A stretch of 53,289 nt of DNA from Lentisphaeria bacterium (GTDB taxonomy: Bacteria > Verrucomicrobiota > Lentisphaeria > Victivallales > UBA1829). The position numbers were made by a program, and so were the translations under genes. Below, piece by piece: positions 1 through 9,030 of the stretch (position 1 is its first letter; each line of letters opens with the position of its first letter). The stretch spans positions 1-53,289 of the forward strand of contig DPDG01000042.1 of the NCBI GenBank assembly GCA_003526375.1, given 5' to 3'. Under the pieces are notes generated by a model, which was given only the letters and a program-made list of their open reading frames with translations, was not told where the DNA came from and did no database searches.

Positions 1-24
1 CCGTCATTTTTGCCGTCATATTTT

Positions 25-1062
25 TCAGTTTAACTCAAACTGCCCCGTCATATTTCTTTCATATTCTTTCATGTCGAATTTGACACTACCTTGAGATAAT
101 TTGATTGTAAAATTCTTTTCTGAATCCTGAAAGGGCATGGCGTATTTTTCCGGAGTGATTCCCTGTTCCAGCCACTTGTAGAGAGAGTTCTCGGCATAAG
201 TGACGATTTGCATATCGCTTGCAGTTTCCGACACCAGAATGACATCCGTGTTTTCCGGGATCAGATGACTGAATGCAAACAACTCCACAAGTATGAAATG
301 CCGGGGGACGAATGCTTCCTTCTTCAACCGGTTGAGCACAGCCGTGCCCATGACGGCGAAAAACGCATTGTCCTTTTCCGCCTGAACCTGCTCCGGAGTG
401 AGCGGCGGCGTGTGCCACATATAACCGTTTGTAAAGGGATACGGACGGAACATCAGCTTTGAGTCCTGCAAAGTTGCCTGACAGGACTTCCGGCAGCCGC
501 GCATCCGTGCCAGTTCCACAAGTTTACAGTCGAGTGTCGGAGTCCGGGGATAGGCACAATAGATATTTTCGACAAGCGGTGCTCCCAGTACCATATAAGG
601 CAGCGGGGAGGAGGCAAGGTAATTACAGATTTTTTTATGTGATTCCGGTATGATGTTGGTTACGACTCCTCCGATCAAACCGTTTCCGGTCAGATTTTTA
701 AGACGTTCCAGCTGTTCTTTTTCCGTGGAATACGGTATGAACAGTACTTCCAGATGATGCTTGTTGAAAGCGAATGTCATATTGGTCAGGCAGTTGTTCA
801 CATAGGACGATAGCCCGTTTGAAGCCTCGTCTTCACTTAAATGGAGCATGAGTCCGACAATCGGAACATGTTTCATTTTGATCGAACGTGCAAAGATGTT
901 CACCTGATAATCCAGTTCTTTTGCTGTTCTCAGAATCAACTCCCGTTTTTCCGCGGAGCAACTGATTCTGCCGGAGCGTCCATTCAGTACCGCCGATACA
1001 ACAGTAGGTGTCACACCGCATCGGTCTGCAATATCTTTCAGGGTCACTTTTTTGTCCGGCAT
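25..1062 (-). CDS. LacI-family transcriptional regulator
   Basis: This is a 345-residue cytoplasmic DNA-binding regulator. An N-terminal LacI helix-turn-helix lies at about residues 6-50 (VTLKDIADRCGVTPTVVSAV), followed by the hinge and a periplasmic-binding-protein-like sensor domain beginning near GLMLHL. The start at 1062 is supported by AGGAAAT a few bases upstream. The effector is not readable from sequence; in this lineage such proteins usually sense a sugar and control glycan-use genes. The gene lies alone at the left edge and reads out of the window. An exact inverted repeat lies 15 bases upstream of its start codon and overlaps the transcription start zone, which suggests self-repression. 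The C-terminal half is more divergent than the HTH, so the ligand cannot be guessed. Confidence 0.9.
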   Translation of the reverse strand: MPDKKVTLKDIADRCGVTPTVVSAVLNGRSGRISCSAEKRELILRTAKELDYQVNIFARSIKMKHVPIVGLMLHLSEDEASNGLSSYVNNCLTNMTFAFNKHHLEVLFIPYSTEKEQLERLKNLTGNGLIGGVVTNIIPESHKKICNYLASSPLPYMVLGAPLVENIYCAYPRTPTLDCKLVELARMRGCRKSCQATLQDSKLMFRPYPFTNGYMWHTPPLTPEQVQAEKDNAFFAVMGTAVLNRLKKEAFVPRHFILVELFAFSHLIPENTDVILVSETASDMQIVTYAENSLYKWLEQGITPEKYAMPFQDSEKNFTIKLSQGSVKFDMKEYERNMTGQFELN

Positions 1063-1077
1063 CTTATTTCCTAAATC

Positions 1078-1097
1078 TTAATTCATCGTTGAATTAA
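1078..1097. promoter_or_regulatory. Inverted-repeat operator of the LacI-family gene
   Basis: TTAATTCA, four spacer bases TCGT, then TGAATTAA form a perfect 8+4+8 inverted repeat. It lies directly downstream of the -10 box of the adjacent regulator promoter, where a repressor would block initiation or early elongation. An even, roughly 20-bp palindrome is typical of LacI-family operators. The sites are seen; autoregulation is inferred. Confidence 0.6.
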
Positions 1098-1125
1098 ATT
1101 ATAATCGAAAAATAATTTTTGTCAA
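1098..1125 (-). promoter_or_regulatory. Sigma-70-type promoter of the LacI-family gene
   Basis: On the minus strand a consensus TTGACA (1120-1125) and a consensus TATAAT (1098-1103) are separated by 16 bases. The adjoining run TTTCGATTATAATT also occurs at the pseudopilin promoter near 17005. Confidence 0.75.
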
Positions 1126-1284
1126 GGGGGAAAGTTAAAAAAAATCCGATAATCTTTTCGGGAAGGCATTGCGTCAGTGAAAATGTACAAGATGACAGCT
1201 TCAGTTTTATGTTTCTGCAGATCTCTTTGCAGCATTCAGAGGATTTCTTTATGCTGCGGGATGTTCCTGTCCCCCGCGTGTTTG

Positions 1285-2343
1285 CTATGGATGGGGCGGT
1301 TTCGAATCTGCCGTTTCAATTTCCACACGGCCGGTCGATTCGAGCCGGAGCGGTTCAGGCTCTGTGTCAACAGTGAATTTCACGAGGAAAAAACAACGGT
1401 CGCCATAGGCCGTCCGGTCTTTTTTCACTTCGTAAGGAGTGACAGTGAAATATCCGGTTTTTTCCGGATCATACTGGCTGCTCCGGAAACGGCACGGGCG
1501 GCCTTCGACGATCCAGCCGACATCGCGTTCATCAAAATAGGCGTAGACCAGTTTTCTGTTATCGCTGTGGATGGAAGCCGCCTCCGTGTTGACGGGATTA
1601 TATCCGTGGACCGTATCGGAATTTGTGATGCAGATTCCGTCGAAGGGCGCCGTAATGCGATAGTATTTACGCTGTTCTTCCAGCAGTTGAAGTTCCCGCT
1701 TCCGGTTTTCGAGTTTCAGGCGCGCTTCTTCCACCTCTTTCTCCGCGATGGTGATATACAGTTTGCCGAGACCGCGGTTCAATACATCCATATCATTGGA
1801 ATAACTCTGAACCTCTGCTTCGGAGTCCTTGCACGCCTGTGTTTTTTCCCGCAGGGCGAGCTCCGAGACGATTTTACTGCGGTAAAGACGGCTGTAAACA
1901 CTCAATTCATGTTCCAGCCGCCGCAGACGCTCTTTCGCCGCCATCTGTTTCGATTGAAGATTCCGGTAATCCGAAGGAAGGGGATCAAGGAGTTTCAAAT
2001 CCAGCGCCAGCGTTTTGAGTTCAAGAAGTTTTTCCTGCTCCGCTATGGTGTTTTTCAGGTTTTCTATCTGAGTGCGCAAATCCAGGTCGTCGTATTCCAG
2101 AATCACGTCACCTTTTTTGACGCGCGCCTGCGAAAGGCGGTTGACCTTGCTGACGAATCCGGCTACCTTGTTTTTCAATACGACCCGTTTGCCTCCCCGG
2201 ACATACCCGATCCCGTAGATCATTTGGCGTTCCTGAGGCGGTTTCAGCACTTTCTCATCCGGCGTATTGCGGCGGCAGCCGACGACCGTCGTAAAAAGCG
2301 CCGGTACTGCAGACAGCAGCAAAAACAGTATTCTCTTTTTCAT
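1285..2343 (-). CDS. HlyD-type periplasmic adaptor lipoprotein
   Basis: This 352-residue exported protein has the layout of a membrane-fusion (adaptor) subunit. It carries an N-terminal signal ending in a lipobox-like VVGC, first lipoyl half near residues 40-70 (GFVSKVNRLSQARVKKGDVI), a long charged coiled coil at about 75-215, the second lipoyl half (APFDGICI) and a beta-barrel segment. Adaptors of this family link an inner-membrane ABC, RND or MFS pump to an outer-membrane channel. No pump or TolC-like gene lies beside it, so the partner is unknown. It is divergent from the AraC-family gene and separated from it by about 130 bases, which could make that regulator its controller. The family fold is clear; the cargo is not. 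Confidence 0.8.
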   Translation of the reverse strand: MKKRILFLLLSAVPALFTTVVGCRRNTPDEKVLKPPQERQMIYGIGYVRGGKRVVLKNKVAGFVSKVNRLSQARVKKGDVILEYDDLDLRTQIENLKNTIAEQEKLLELKTLALDLKLLDPLPSDYRNLQSKQMAAKERLRRLEHELSVYSRLYRSKIVSELALREKTQACKDSEAEVQSYSNDMDVLNRGLGKLYITIAEKEVEEARLKLENRKRELQLLEEQRKYYRITAPFDGICITNSDTVHGYNPVNTEAASIHSDNRKLVYAYFDERDVGWIVEGRPCRFRSSQYDPEKTGYFTVTPYEVKKDRTAYGDRCFFLVKFTVDTEPEPLRLESTGRVEIETADSKPPHP

Positions 2344-2475
2344 TGACCCAGCCCGTTGTTAATTCCCGATATCCGCATTATATTACAACTCCGGCAACGG
2401 TTATTCAATAGAGATTTTTGCCAGATCGTTTAGCAATCGTGCCAAACTGCGGAAATCTGGAAAGGAGTGGAGAAC

Positions 2476-3363
2476 ATGAAAAAAGGGGTGTTTTGTCTGA
2501 AAGACCTGCCGCGTGTTATGAACCGGACACCGCGGATATGGGAGATCGGCTGGATGCCGGATCATCTTTATCTGCACAGAAACCGTAGGATTGAGGCGCC
2601 ACATCTCTGTTTCACACTCCGGGCGGAGCTGGGAGCCGTCAAGACCCTGGTCAACGGCAGACTTCGGGAAAGACGCATCCGCGCCCCTTATGTCGGGCTC
2701 GTCCGGCACGGGCAGGTTTATCATACGGTTCAAGCGGTCCGGCATGATGAACTGTATTTTGTCTATGAGCCGGCGATGTACGGCGAACTGCTTTCCATGA
2801 TGCCGTCCGCTCCTCATTTCGAGCTGACTTGCGGAGTGCAGAACGTTATTTCGGAAATTCTCTCGAATCTGGAACACCTGAATGTGCCGGGAACTGCCGA
2901 CCGGCTTGACCTGCTGGCGGTCCGGCTTCTGCTTGAAACCCGCATCGCACAGTTTGAATGCGGCGGCTTCTCTTTCGCTCATCCGCGGATCGGCGAAGTC
3001 GCCTCCTATCTCTCCACTCACTTCATGTATGAAATCCGTTTGGAGGAGCTTATCCGGCAGTTCGGTTTCAGCAAACGGTCTTTTTACCGGTACTGGCAGC
3101 AGTATTCGGAACTTTCTCCCGTTCAGTTTTTGCAGGAAAAACGCTTGCAGTATGCGAGGTCTCTGCTGGAGAATACAGGCATGGCCGTCTGCGAAGTTGC
3201 ACAGGTGAGCAGATTCCGCAGCACCGCTTATTTTACACAGTGTTTTTCCCGTCATTTCGGATGTTCTCCGAGCAAGTGCCGGAGTATGGTGAAACTGAAT
3301 TTCAGAGGGACGCTCCCGACGCGGACCGGAGCGCCTGCCGCGGGGGGTTTGGAAATGCCATGA
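2476..3363 (+). CDS. AraC-family transcriptional regulator
   Basis: This is a regulator of about 295 residues with an N-terminal cupin-like sensor region (through about residue 165) and a C-terminal double helix-turn-helix of AraC type. The C-terminal part shows the typical first helix pair (EIRLEELIRQFGFSKRSFYR), the SPVQFLQEKRLQYARSLL linker helix and the second HTH ending in YFTQCFSRHFGCSPSKCR. I chose the ATG at 2476 rather than the GTG at 2467 because AAAGGAG at 2461-2467 sits 8 bases before the ATG and would overlap the GTG. Its likely role is activation of a sugar-responsive operon, possibly the divergent adaptor gene. The inducer is unknown. Confidence 0.88.
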   Translation: MKKGVFCLKDLPRVMNRTPRIWEIGWMPDHLYLHRNRRIEAPHLCFTLRAELGAVKTLVNGRLRERRIRAPYVGLVRHGQVYHTVQAVRHDELYFVYEPAMYGELLSMMPSAPHFELTCGVQNVISEILSNLEHLNVPGTADRLDLLAVRLLLETRIAQFECGGFSFAHPRIGEVASYLSTHFMYEIRLEELIRQFGFSKRSFYRYWQQYSELSPVQFLQEKRLQYARSLLENTGMAVCEVAQVSRFRSTAYFTQCFSRHFGCSPSKCRSMVKLNFRGTLPTRTGAPAAGGLEMP

Positions 3364-3666
3364 AAACAAAAGGCATGCCTGCGTTCTGTGTCTTACCGGA
3401 AAAGCGGAAAACCGCGATCAGGAAAATTCCGGGCGCCTGTGTCTGAAATGCCGCCGTGCCGGTAATTCCGGAGAGGAAAGTCTTTGGGATCATACTCTGC
3501 CGTTTCCGGTTGAAACGCTGATTTCGGCATGGAAACTTTTTCCGTCTGGCTTTTCCGTCAGAACGGGATAGGGAAAGGAGTAGGGCAGGGCGCGTGAGGC
3601 GGGATTCTTCAAATAGAAGTCGGCATGGATTCGCAGAGCCGCATGGATTTTAAGAGAGAGTTTTTC
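3364..3666. other. Intergenic stretch without a gene
   Basis: Between the AraC-family gene and the transposase remnant I see no credible coding frame, RNA gene or terminator with a T tract. It leads directly into the 3' end of the decayed transposase and may be flanking insertion debris. Confidence 0.4.
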
Positions 3667-4180
3667 CTTATGCGATGTTGTATAATCCAAGCTTCACTTT
3701 TGCAGCATGAATGCCGATTGTTCTGAGTATAAGATTTTTCAGTCCGCTGGGCATTACCCCAAATACGTGTTTCATTCTCGAACGAATTCTTGATCTTGCG
3801 CGGTTGCCCTGTTTTTTCCATGAGATCAACTGGTATCCTTTTGTACTTGACATCCACCTCCAAATGGTTCTTATAACCATAGCTGTTTTTCTCGTTTTTC
3901 AGAACCCATCGCGCATTCGTATCTTTCTGATTTTTCTTTGCATCACTCCACATCGCTCAGGGTGTATAGCGGTTGCAAAATCAAAATCTTGAACATCAAC
4001 ACAATGTCAAAAGGGCGGCGCCCGGCATGGCTCTTACGCACGTGAGTATAAATCACTTCAAGGTCACTGCGGAAATCATCCCACGGTCCAGTGCTTTCAA
4101 CTACAGCAGTATATCGCTGTTTTCTGCCAAGTAATTCAAACGATTTTCTATGTCAAACAAGCCGTTCTGCACCAGTTCCT
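3667..4180 (-). pseudogene. Decayed IS5-type transposase
   Basis: Minus-strand translation gives pieces of an IS5-family transposase in the right order but in different frames. An N-terminal piece near 4170-4137 (LFDIENRL) is followed by a piece around 4082-3960 (FRSDLEVIYTHVRKSHAGRR, then FDIVLMFKILILQ). After a jump over most of the catalytic core comes NQKDTNARWVLKNEKNSYGY, and then, in another frame, the C-terminal HVFGVMP and IGIHAAKVKLGLYNIA. Stops and frameshifts separate the pieces and the middle of the protein is missing, so the element cannot encode an active enzyme. I found no convincing terminal inverted repeats. It lies just downstream of the first carbohydrate operon. Confidence 0.75.
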
Positions 4181-4320
4181 CCGGTTACGGTTTTATCGGC
4201 AATACCCCCGATCTATTTCTTCAAATTCAGCTGTAACTCCCAGACTTTTCCATAATAAATGGAGGCTCCCTTAAGAGAGTATTAACTTATTTCAAATCAA
4301 GAACTAAAGTAACTATTCAT

Positions 4321-5412
4321 CTACTGATTTTTTAGCCGATTAGTATTTATAGATAACAGAAAATTCCGTAATTTTTCTGCTTTGGGACCGAAAATGTCAT
4401 CCGTAAAATAAATCATCTCCCAGCAAATGAGTTTTTCTGCAAAATTTTCTGCATTACTCATTTGATGTGCAATTCTGCGAGTATCAGCAGGAGCAGCAGG
4501 ATCTATTTTGGAACAATCCTGATTTTCAAACAATTCTACATTACTCCAGAATCGGATATTTTTGTCATTGCAAATCTGATGCCATACTTTGAACATGGCT
4601 TCCTGATGATCCAGGGTATTACCGCAACATCCAATGGAATCCTGCGGTGCCATAATGTCCAATTTGACACCATTGAGAATAGTATTCCAGGAATCAATCA
4701 TTTCGTCCAGTTTTCCCTCATAGTATTTTGTTGCTGGAGACATAATTATTTCACAATCAGGATGCAAACTTTTCAGTCTGTCACAGAAATCCACGTAAAT
4801 ACTGTTAAGTGTTTTTTCTGTATAAAAATCCCTTTCTCCGCGATATGCGGTTTCAGGTGCAAAATAAATCCCTTTGAACATTGAACCGTATAATTCAAAC
4901 AATTCGTCTTGAACAGCAAAATGGTTTTTCTTTTCCTGTTCAACAAACTCAGAATCTTTTTCCATACACCATCCTGATACAGAACCATAACCTCCCAGAT
5001 AAACATCCATTCCCGTTCTGTTTGCCGCGATGAGGACATTTTCAATTTGGTTGAATAGACGGTAGTTGGAGAAATGTTTACTTGGATAATAGACCGCTTC
5101 AAGCTCATTCCAGACTGCCGCCTGATAGATAACGGTATCAATGCCGAATGTTTTCAGCAGTTTGAACTTAATTACCCAATCATCTGCTGTTGCATGGTGC
5201 ATTGGAACCCCTCGGTAATTTGGAGGTTGTGCACAGATAAATGTTCCACTAATAGGTTTTTTCGGATTTGCCTGCGGGTGTTTGTCTATGTATATCTGGT
5301 TGATTCTGTTCGCCTGTTCATACTTGGAATTAGTTTCTTCAATAATATCATCAGACGCTTTGAAGATCACAAAATCATCAACATTAACAATTTTCCAGTT
5401 TTTCTTTGCCAT
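4321..5412 (-). CDS. DUF4434-like TIM-barrel protein
   Basis: This 363-residue protein has no obvious signal peptide. I chose the ATG at 5412, which is preceded by AAAGGAAC and starts 10 bases after the upstream stop; the longer frame would overlap that gene. The region ISGTFICAQ followed by DDWVIKFKLLKTFGIDTVIY matches the DUF4434 pattern of barrel proteins found with glycoside hydrolases, and a Glu in FKGIYFAPETAY is a plausible catalytic residue. It is the last gene of the pseudopilin-led operon starting at 9846, so a role in processing an imported or periplasmic glycan is likely. No activity can be named. Codon use and composition are more AT-rich than in the neighbouring housekeeping genes. 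Confidence 0.7.
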   Translation of the reverse strand: MAKKNWKIVNVDDFVIFKASDDIIEETNSKYEQANRINQIYIDKHPQANPKKPISGTFICAQPPNYRGVPMHHATADDWVIKFKLLKTFGIDTVIYQAAVWNELEAVYYPSKHFSNYRLFNQIENVLIAANRTGMDVYLGGYGSVSGWCMEKDSEFVEQEKKNHFAVQDELFELYGSMFKGIYFAPETAYRGERDFYTEKTLNSIYVDFCDRLKSLHPDCEIIMSPATKYYEGKLDEMIDSWNTILNGVKLDIMAPQDSIGCCGNTLDHQEAMFKVWHQICNDKNIRFWSNVELFENQDCSKIDPAAPADTRRIAHQMSNAENFAEKLICWEMIYFTDDIFGPKAEKLRNFLLSINTNRLKNQ

Positions 5413-5422
5413 ACAGTTCCTT

Positions 5423-8191
5423 TTATTTTTTGATAATGAACACACTGAAGTCGTTCCGTTTCATGTCCACAGAAATTGTGTTTCCATTGAGCGGGATTGT
5501 TTGTTCTGTTTCTGCATTGATCACACTTTTGGCTTCTGCGGGCAATTTAACTGAAATTTTTTGCGGGATACGGGCAAGATTACTGACAATTGCAAGTTTT
5601 TCACCATTCTTGTCGTAATAACTGATACAAATATTTTCTGCCGATGCTGTAATAATTTTATTTTCCCAGTAGGGAACAAATTCAACAGCCTTGTTGCCTA
5701 TATCCCATTTCCTGCGGATTTCATCCATTTTATAGATTTCCTCTTTATTACACCAAAGTGGCCAGAAAATTACATCTGCATGCATAATCCTGCTCATAAG
5801 ATCCCGTGTCGGAATAGGAAGTTCCATGATATCCCGTTGATTTTTCATACAGGGCAGCCATGCTATGACAGCACCCCATTGCCGATGATAGAATTCGCCC
5901 TTTACACGTTCCATGGGAAGGCAGTAACTGTAGTAGTACATTCGATCATGTTTGGGCGGAATCAGAACAGGATCATCCGGGAAATAACCGCTGTAAAGAT
6001 GTTCTCCCGTCAAAAACACTGTAAACGGGGAAAGAATTTCCATCATATTTGTTGCAGAACAGTGGGCGATACTCCACGGATATAATCCCCCATTACGCTT
6101 GGAAATGACATAATGCATTCTTTTGTAAAGGTTTCGATCTGCAAGCCAGGAGTAGGTGGGACGGCGTTCTCCATCATAATCGGTGTAACCGCCGCCTGAA
6201 CGGGAGTTTTTATTCGGATCAAGGATTAATTCGTCAATATAAGCTCCATCAATAGTACCAAATACTTCACCCCACTGATCAATGCACCAGACAAGATAAT
6301 CAGCCCATTGGCTGGTCCCCGCGCATCTCATCCAGTCAAAACGACCGGCTCTTGGTCTTTGCGGATCGGGACTCCAGTCAAGATAAATCGACTCTGCATC
6401 AGGATTGACTTTATTTTTCTGAGAGATCGGAAGATGGCGGCGATCCCAGTAGGGAACAATTTTTCTGCCAGCCAGCCGATCTTTTTTCACTTTTTCTCTT
6501 GTTCTTGCTTTATTCAGTCCGCGATGCGGTTCCGGGTCAAGGCTGATCTGAGCCCATTCATCCGGCCAATAGACCAGAATATTGCCACGGGTATTTCCTT
6601 TAAAAGAATCATACTGGGCACTCATTGTCATGACACGCCAACCAGGAGGAAGAGGTTTGACAGGCGTTGCGATAAAGCCGAATTCAAGAGTAAACTCTCC
6701 AGGGGCATTTTCCGGTAATGGTTTCACAATCATTTTTACAAGCAGGTCACAACTTCCATCCTGATTTCTTACGACTTCAAGGAGATCTGTCCGTTTACGT
6801 GGATAATAGTACTGTTCGCTTCCGGTAAAAAATTGAAGCCCGCTTCGAGTAGAGCCCAGCCATGTATGGGTTCCGAATCTTTTTTTCCAAATTGTTCCCG
6901 CTTTTTGAGAAAGTTCTATTGTATTGCTGCCTTTCGGACTGCTTGGACCATAATCACCTCCGATACGATCGGTTGCTCCGACAAAATGCAAAAGTTCTGA
7001 TGCTTCATGTGTCATAGGAATCTTAAGTGTAAGTTCTTTGATTTTTTGTGCTGGTTTGAGTGTCAGACACATATGTACCATTCCATCATATTCAAATGTG
7101 CAGTCTAAAAATGCATTTGCAGCCTTTTTACTAAATCTGACTCTTCCCTTTTTTTGTTTGACAATCTGATAGCTGTTGAATTCCAGCTCTTTCCCGTTAA
7201 GAATCAGATTTATACTTTTTTTCAGCAGTTTTTCATTTTTCACTGTGACTTGATCCAAAATACCATTTCCGCTGAAATCATAGTCCCGTGCCCATACAGA
7301 AAGTTTTTGTCCGTCAACGGATATCGGCTGAAAAGGTTGAGGAACATAATTGTCATCCAAAGCCTCCATCCCGATTGCAACTTTATTTTTAAACCAGGGA
7401 CTGGGAGTCATAATGGTTTCTTTGATCACTTGAAGTCCTTTCTTTCTAAGTTCCGGAATCAGTTCTCCTGCTGTAACGATGATTTCTTTATCCGTAAGAG
7501 CCCGGTTATAGAGCCGCAAATGACCAATGGCTGTATTTCCATTGGCTCCAAATCTGCCGGTAGAACCGACATCAAAATATTTGACCGGACTTTCCGGAAA
7601 GACAATAAATCCTTTCTGAACCATAAGTCCATCCAAGTAAAGTACCGAATTTCCTGTTCCATCCCAAGTATATGCAAGATGGTGAATACTGTTAATTTTC
7701 CAATCCTTTGGCATGGTTCGCAGGAACAGAGATTTCTTCGTAAGATTATTTCTGACATAAACACCAATCCCGTCATTACTGTGTTTATAAATGTACATTG
7801 TCAAATCCCTGGCAATGGTACTCATGAACATATGGGTTGTTTTTGAATTGTATTCCCAGTTGCAGTTCTTTATTGTCATTTCGACGGTTCCTCCGGAAAC
7901 GGGAAAATTTCCTGTCGCATTATACCGGACTCCAGCCCGGTCTTTTCCTGCTAACAGCCCATAGTTTGTTGTTGACAGTGGATCAAAATCAAAGCGTACA
8001 GGAAAATTTGATGGAATAAGCGTTCCTCCCGGATTGCCTTTTGCAAACTGTGCTTTTACAGTTTCCTGACTCTGTGTATAGTTTATTGCAAAAATGCGCG
8101 CAGCTGTAATTTCTTCAATTTTCGGAGCTGCATATATACTCCATGTACTTTCTGCAAGAAACAGTGTTGTTAATAAATGCCTGAGCTTCAT
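5423..8191 (-). CDS. Secreted LamG-domain and glycoside-hydrolase-like protein
   Basis: This 922-residue exported protein has a signal peptide (cleavage probably near residue 21, after SIYA). A LamG/concanavalin-like sandwich follows at about residues 90-245 (GTVEMTIKNC, HHLAYTWDGTGNSVLYLDG, GHLRLYNRALTDKEI). Next is a beta-rich region, then a long TIM-barrel-like part with IYLDWSPDP and GTIDGAYIDELILD, reminiscent of DUF6067/GH123-type hydrolases, and a short C-terminal beta domain. The Asp/Glu in YIDE are candidate catalytic residues. It is the third gene of its operon, 8 bases after the EEP-fold gene, and ends 10 bases before the DUF4434-like start. Binding of a polysaccharide by the LamG part and cleavage by the barrel is the likely role; the substrate is not known. 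Confidence 0.75.
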   Translation of the reverse strand: MKLRHLLTTLFLAESTWSIYAAPKIEEITAARIFAINYTQSQETVKAQFAKGNPGGTLIPSNFPVRFDFDPLSTTNYGLLAGKDRAGVRYNATGNFPVSGGTVEMTIKNCNWEYNSKTTHMFMSTIARDLTMYIYKHSNDGIGVYVRNNLTKKSLFLRTMPKDWKINSIHHLAYTWDGTGNSVLYLDGLMVQKGFIVFPESPVKYFDVGSTGRFGANGNTAIGHLRLYNRALTDKEIIVTAGELIPELRKKGLQVIKETIMTPSPWFKNKVAIGMEALDDNYVPQPFQPISVDGQKLSVWARDYDFSGNGILDQVTVKNEKLLKKSINLILNGKELEFNSYQIVKQKKGRVRFSKKAANAFLDCTFEYDGMVHMCLTLKPAQKIKELTLKIPMTHEASELLHFVGATDRIGGDYGPSSPKGSNTIELSQKAGTIWKKRFGTHTWLGSTRSGLQFFTGSEQYYYPRKRTDLLEVVRNQDGSCDLLVKMIVKPLPENAPGEFTLEFGFIATPVKPLPPGWRVMTMSAQYDSFKGNTRGNILVYWPDEWAQISLDPEPHRGLNKARTREKVKKDRLAGRKIVPYWDRRHLPISQKNKVNPDAESIYLDWSPDPQRPRAGRFDWMRCAGTSQWADYLVWCIDQWGEVFGTIDGAYIDELILDPNKNSRSGGGYTDYDGERRPTYSWLADRNLYKRMHYVISKRNGGLYPWSIAHCSATNMMEILSPFTVFLTGEHLYSGYFPDDPVLIPPKHDRMYYYSYCLPMERVKGEFYHRQWGAVIAWLPCMKNQRDIMELPIPTRDLMSRIMHADVIFWPLWCNKEEIYKMDEIRRKWDIGNKAVEFVPYWENKIITASAENICISYYDKNGEKLAIVSNLARIPQKISVKLPAEAKSVINAETEQTIPLNGNTISVDMKRNDFSVFIIKK

Positions 8192-8199
8192 AGTATGAT

Positions 8200-9003
8200 T
8201 TACCTTTCTCTTTTATGATGATATATTTTTAATTTGTTGACAACAGGAATATGGTCCGAGGCAATTCTTTCATCAACAGGAATTCTGTCCCATACTTCTA
8301 TCCGGTGATTTTTATTAAATATGTGATCAATAGATGCAACAGGTGATGGTGATGGGAAGGTTGGAAGCATTTTTTCTGCATTCCAACCCAATTCCATTAA
8401 TTTATTGACTGGATCACTTTCAGGAAGGCAATTAAAATCACCAACAAGAATTGCAGGGAAATCTTCCGGACAATATTTATGGATTAGTTCATCAATTTTC
8501 TGAACAGCTTCTGTTCTGATAAGGTTTTCTTCAGGTGTATCTCTGAAATTCAAGTGGGTTAATGCCAGATAAAATGGGTTCGGGGCATGTATTTTCACTA
8601 ATGTCATGCCCCTGCTTTCATCTCTGGTGGCAGGAATTAACCAGGCACCGATCAGATCCATTTTGTAGCGGGAAAGAACAGCGTTTCCATATAACCCATC
8701 CGGGGGGAGAACTCTTGCTGCACAGAATTGGGTGAACATCATTCCTGTAAGAATTCCCAACTCCTTTGTCATATCGGAAAAACCTGTCCGGATACAGTTT
8801 CTGTCAACTTCATTCAGAGCAATAACATCTGCATCAAGTTCATTCAAAACCTCTGCCTGCCTTTTCAGATTATACCTTCCTGTCATATCTATTCCAATGT
8901 GCAAATTCCATTGAATAAGTGTTATATTGCAAAAGGCATCTTCTGCTTCTTTAATCTCTGGCATATCTGATACTGTTATAACCGCATCGTTTTTTTCTTC
9001 CAT
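8200..9003 (-). CDS. Endonuclease/exonuclease/phosphatase-fold hydrolase
   Basis: This 267-residue protein carries the metal-dependent EEP-fold motifs in order: QWNLH near residue 33, ALNEVDRN with Glu65, GNAVLSRY near 106, LALTHLNFR near 150, GDFNCLPES near 189, SIDHIF near 226 and ASDHIPV near 250. The Glu, Asp/Asn and final Asp-His are the expected metal and catalytic residues. The superfamily covers nucleases, phospholipases and sugar or inositol phosphatases. No signal peptide is evident. It is the second gene after a pseudopilin and precedes a secreted hydrolase, so hydrolysis of a phosphodiester or phosphate ester on a glycan or lipid fits the context better than DNA repair. AAAGG upstream supports the start at 9003. 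Confidence 0.8.
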   Translation of the reverse strand: MEEKNDAVITVSDMPEIKEAEDAFCNITLIQWNLHIGIDMTGRYNLKRQAEVLNELDADVIALNEVDRNCIRTGFSDMTKELGILTGMMFTQFCAARVLPPDGLYGNAVLSRYKMDLIGAWLIPATRDESRGMTLVKIHAPNPFYLALTHLNFRDTPEENLIRTEAVQKIDELIHKYCPEDFPAILVGDFNCLPESDPVNKLMELGWNAEKMLPTFPSPSPVASIDHIFNKNHRIEVWDRIPVDERIASDHIPVVNKLKIYHHKRER

Positions 9004-9030
9004 ATATCAACAACCTTTTACCATTCACAG

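Noticed and set aside
1..56. Repeated CCGTCAT words at the left edge as a CRISPR or integration repeat
   Set aside because: Three short imperfect copies, partly inside the end of the LacI gene, with no regular spacing or matching arms.
2401..3369. 322-codon minus-strand frame over the AraC gene
   Set aside because: The plus-strand frame has a full AraC DNA-binding domain and a strong ribosome-binding site; the minus frame has neither.
3630..4290. Terminal inverted repeats for the IS5-like remnant
   Set aside because: The best match (TTAAGAGAG on both sides) is in direct rather than inverted orientation and too short.
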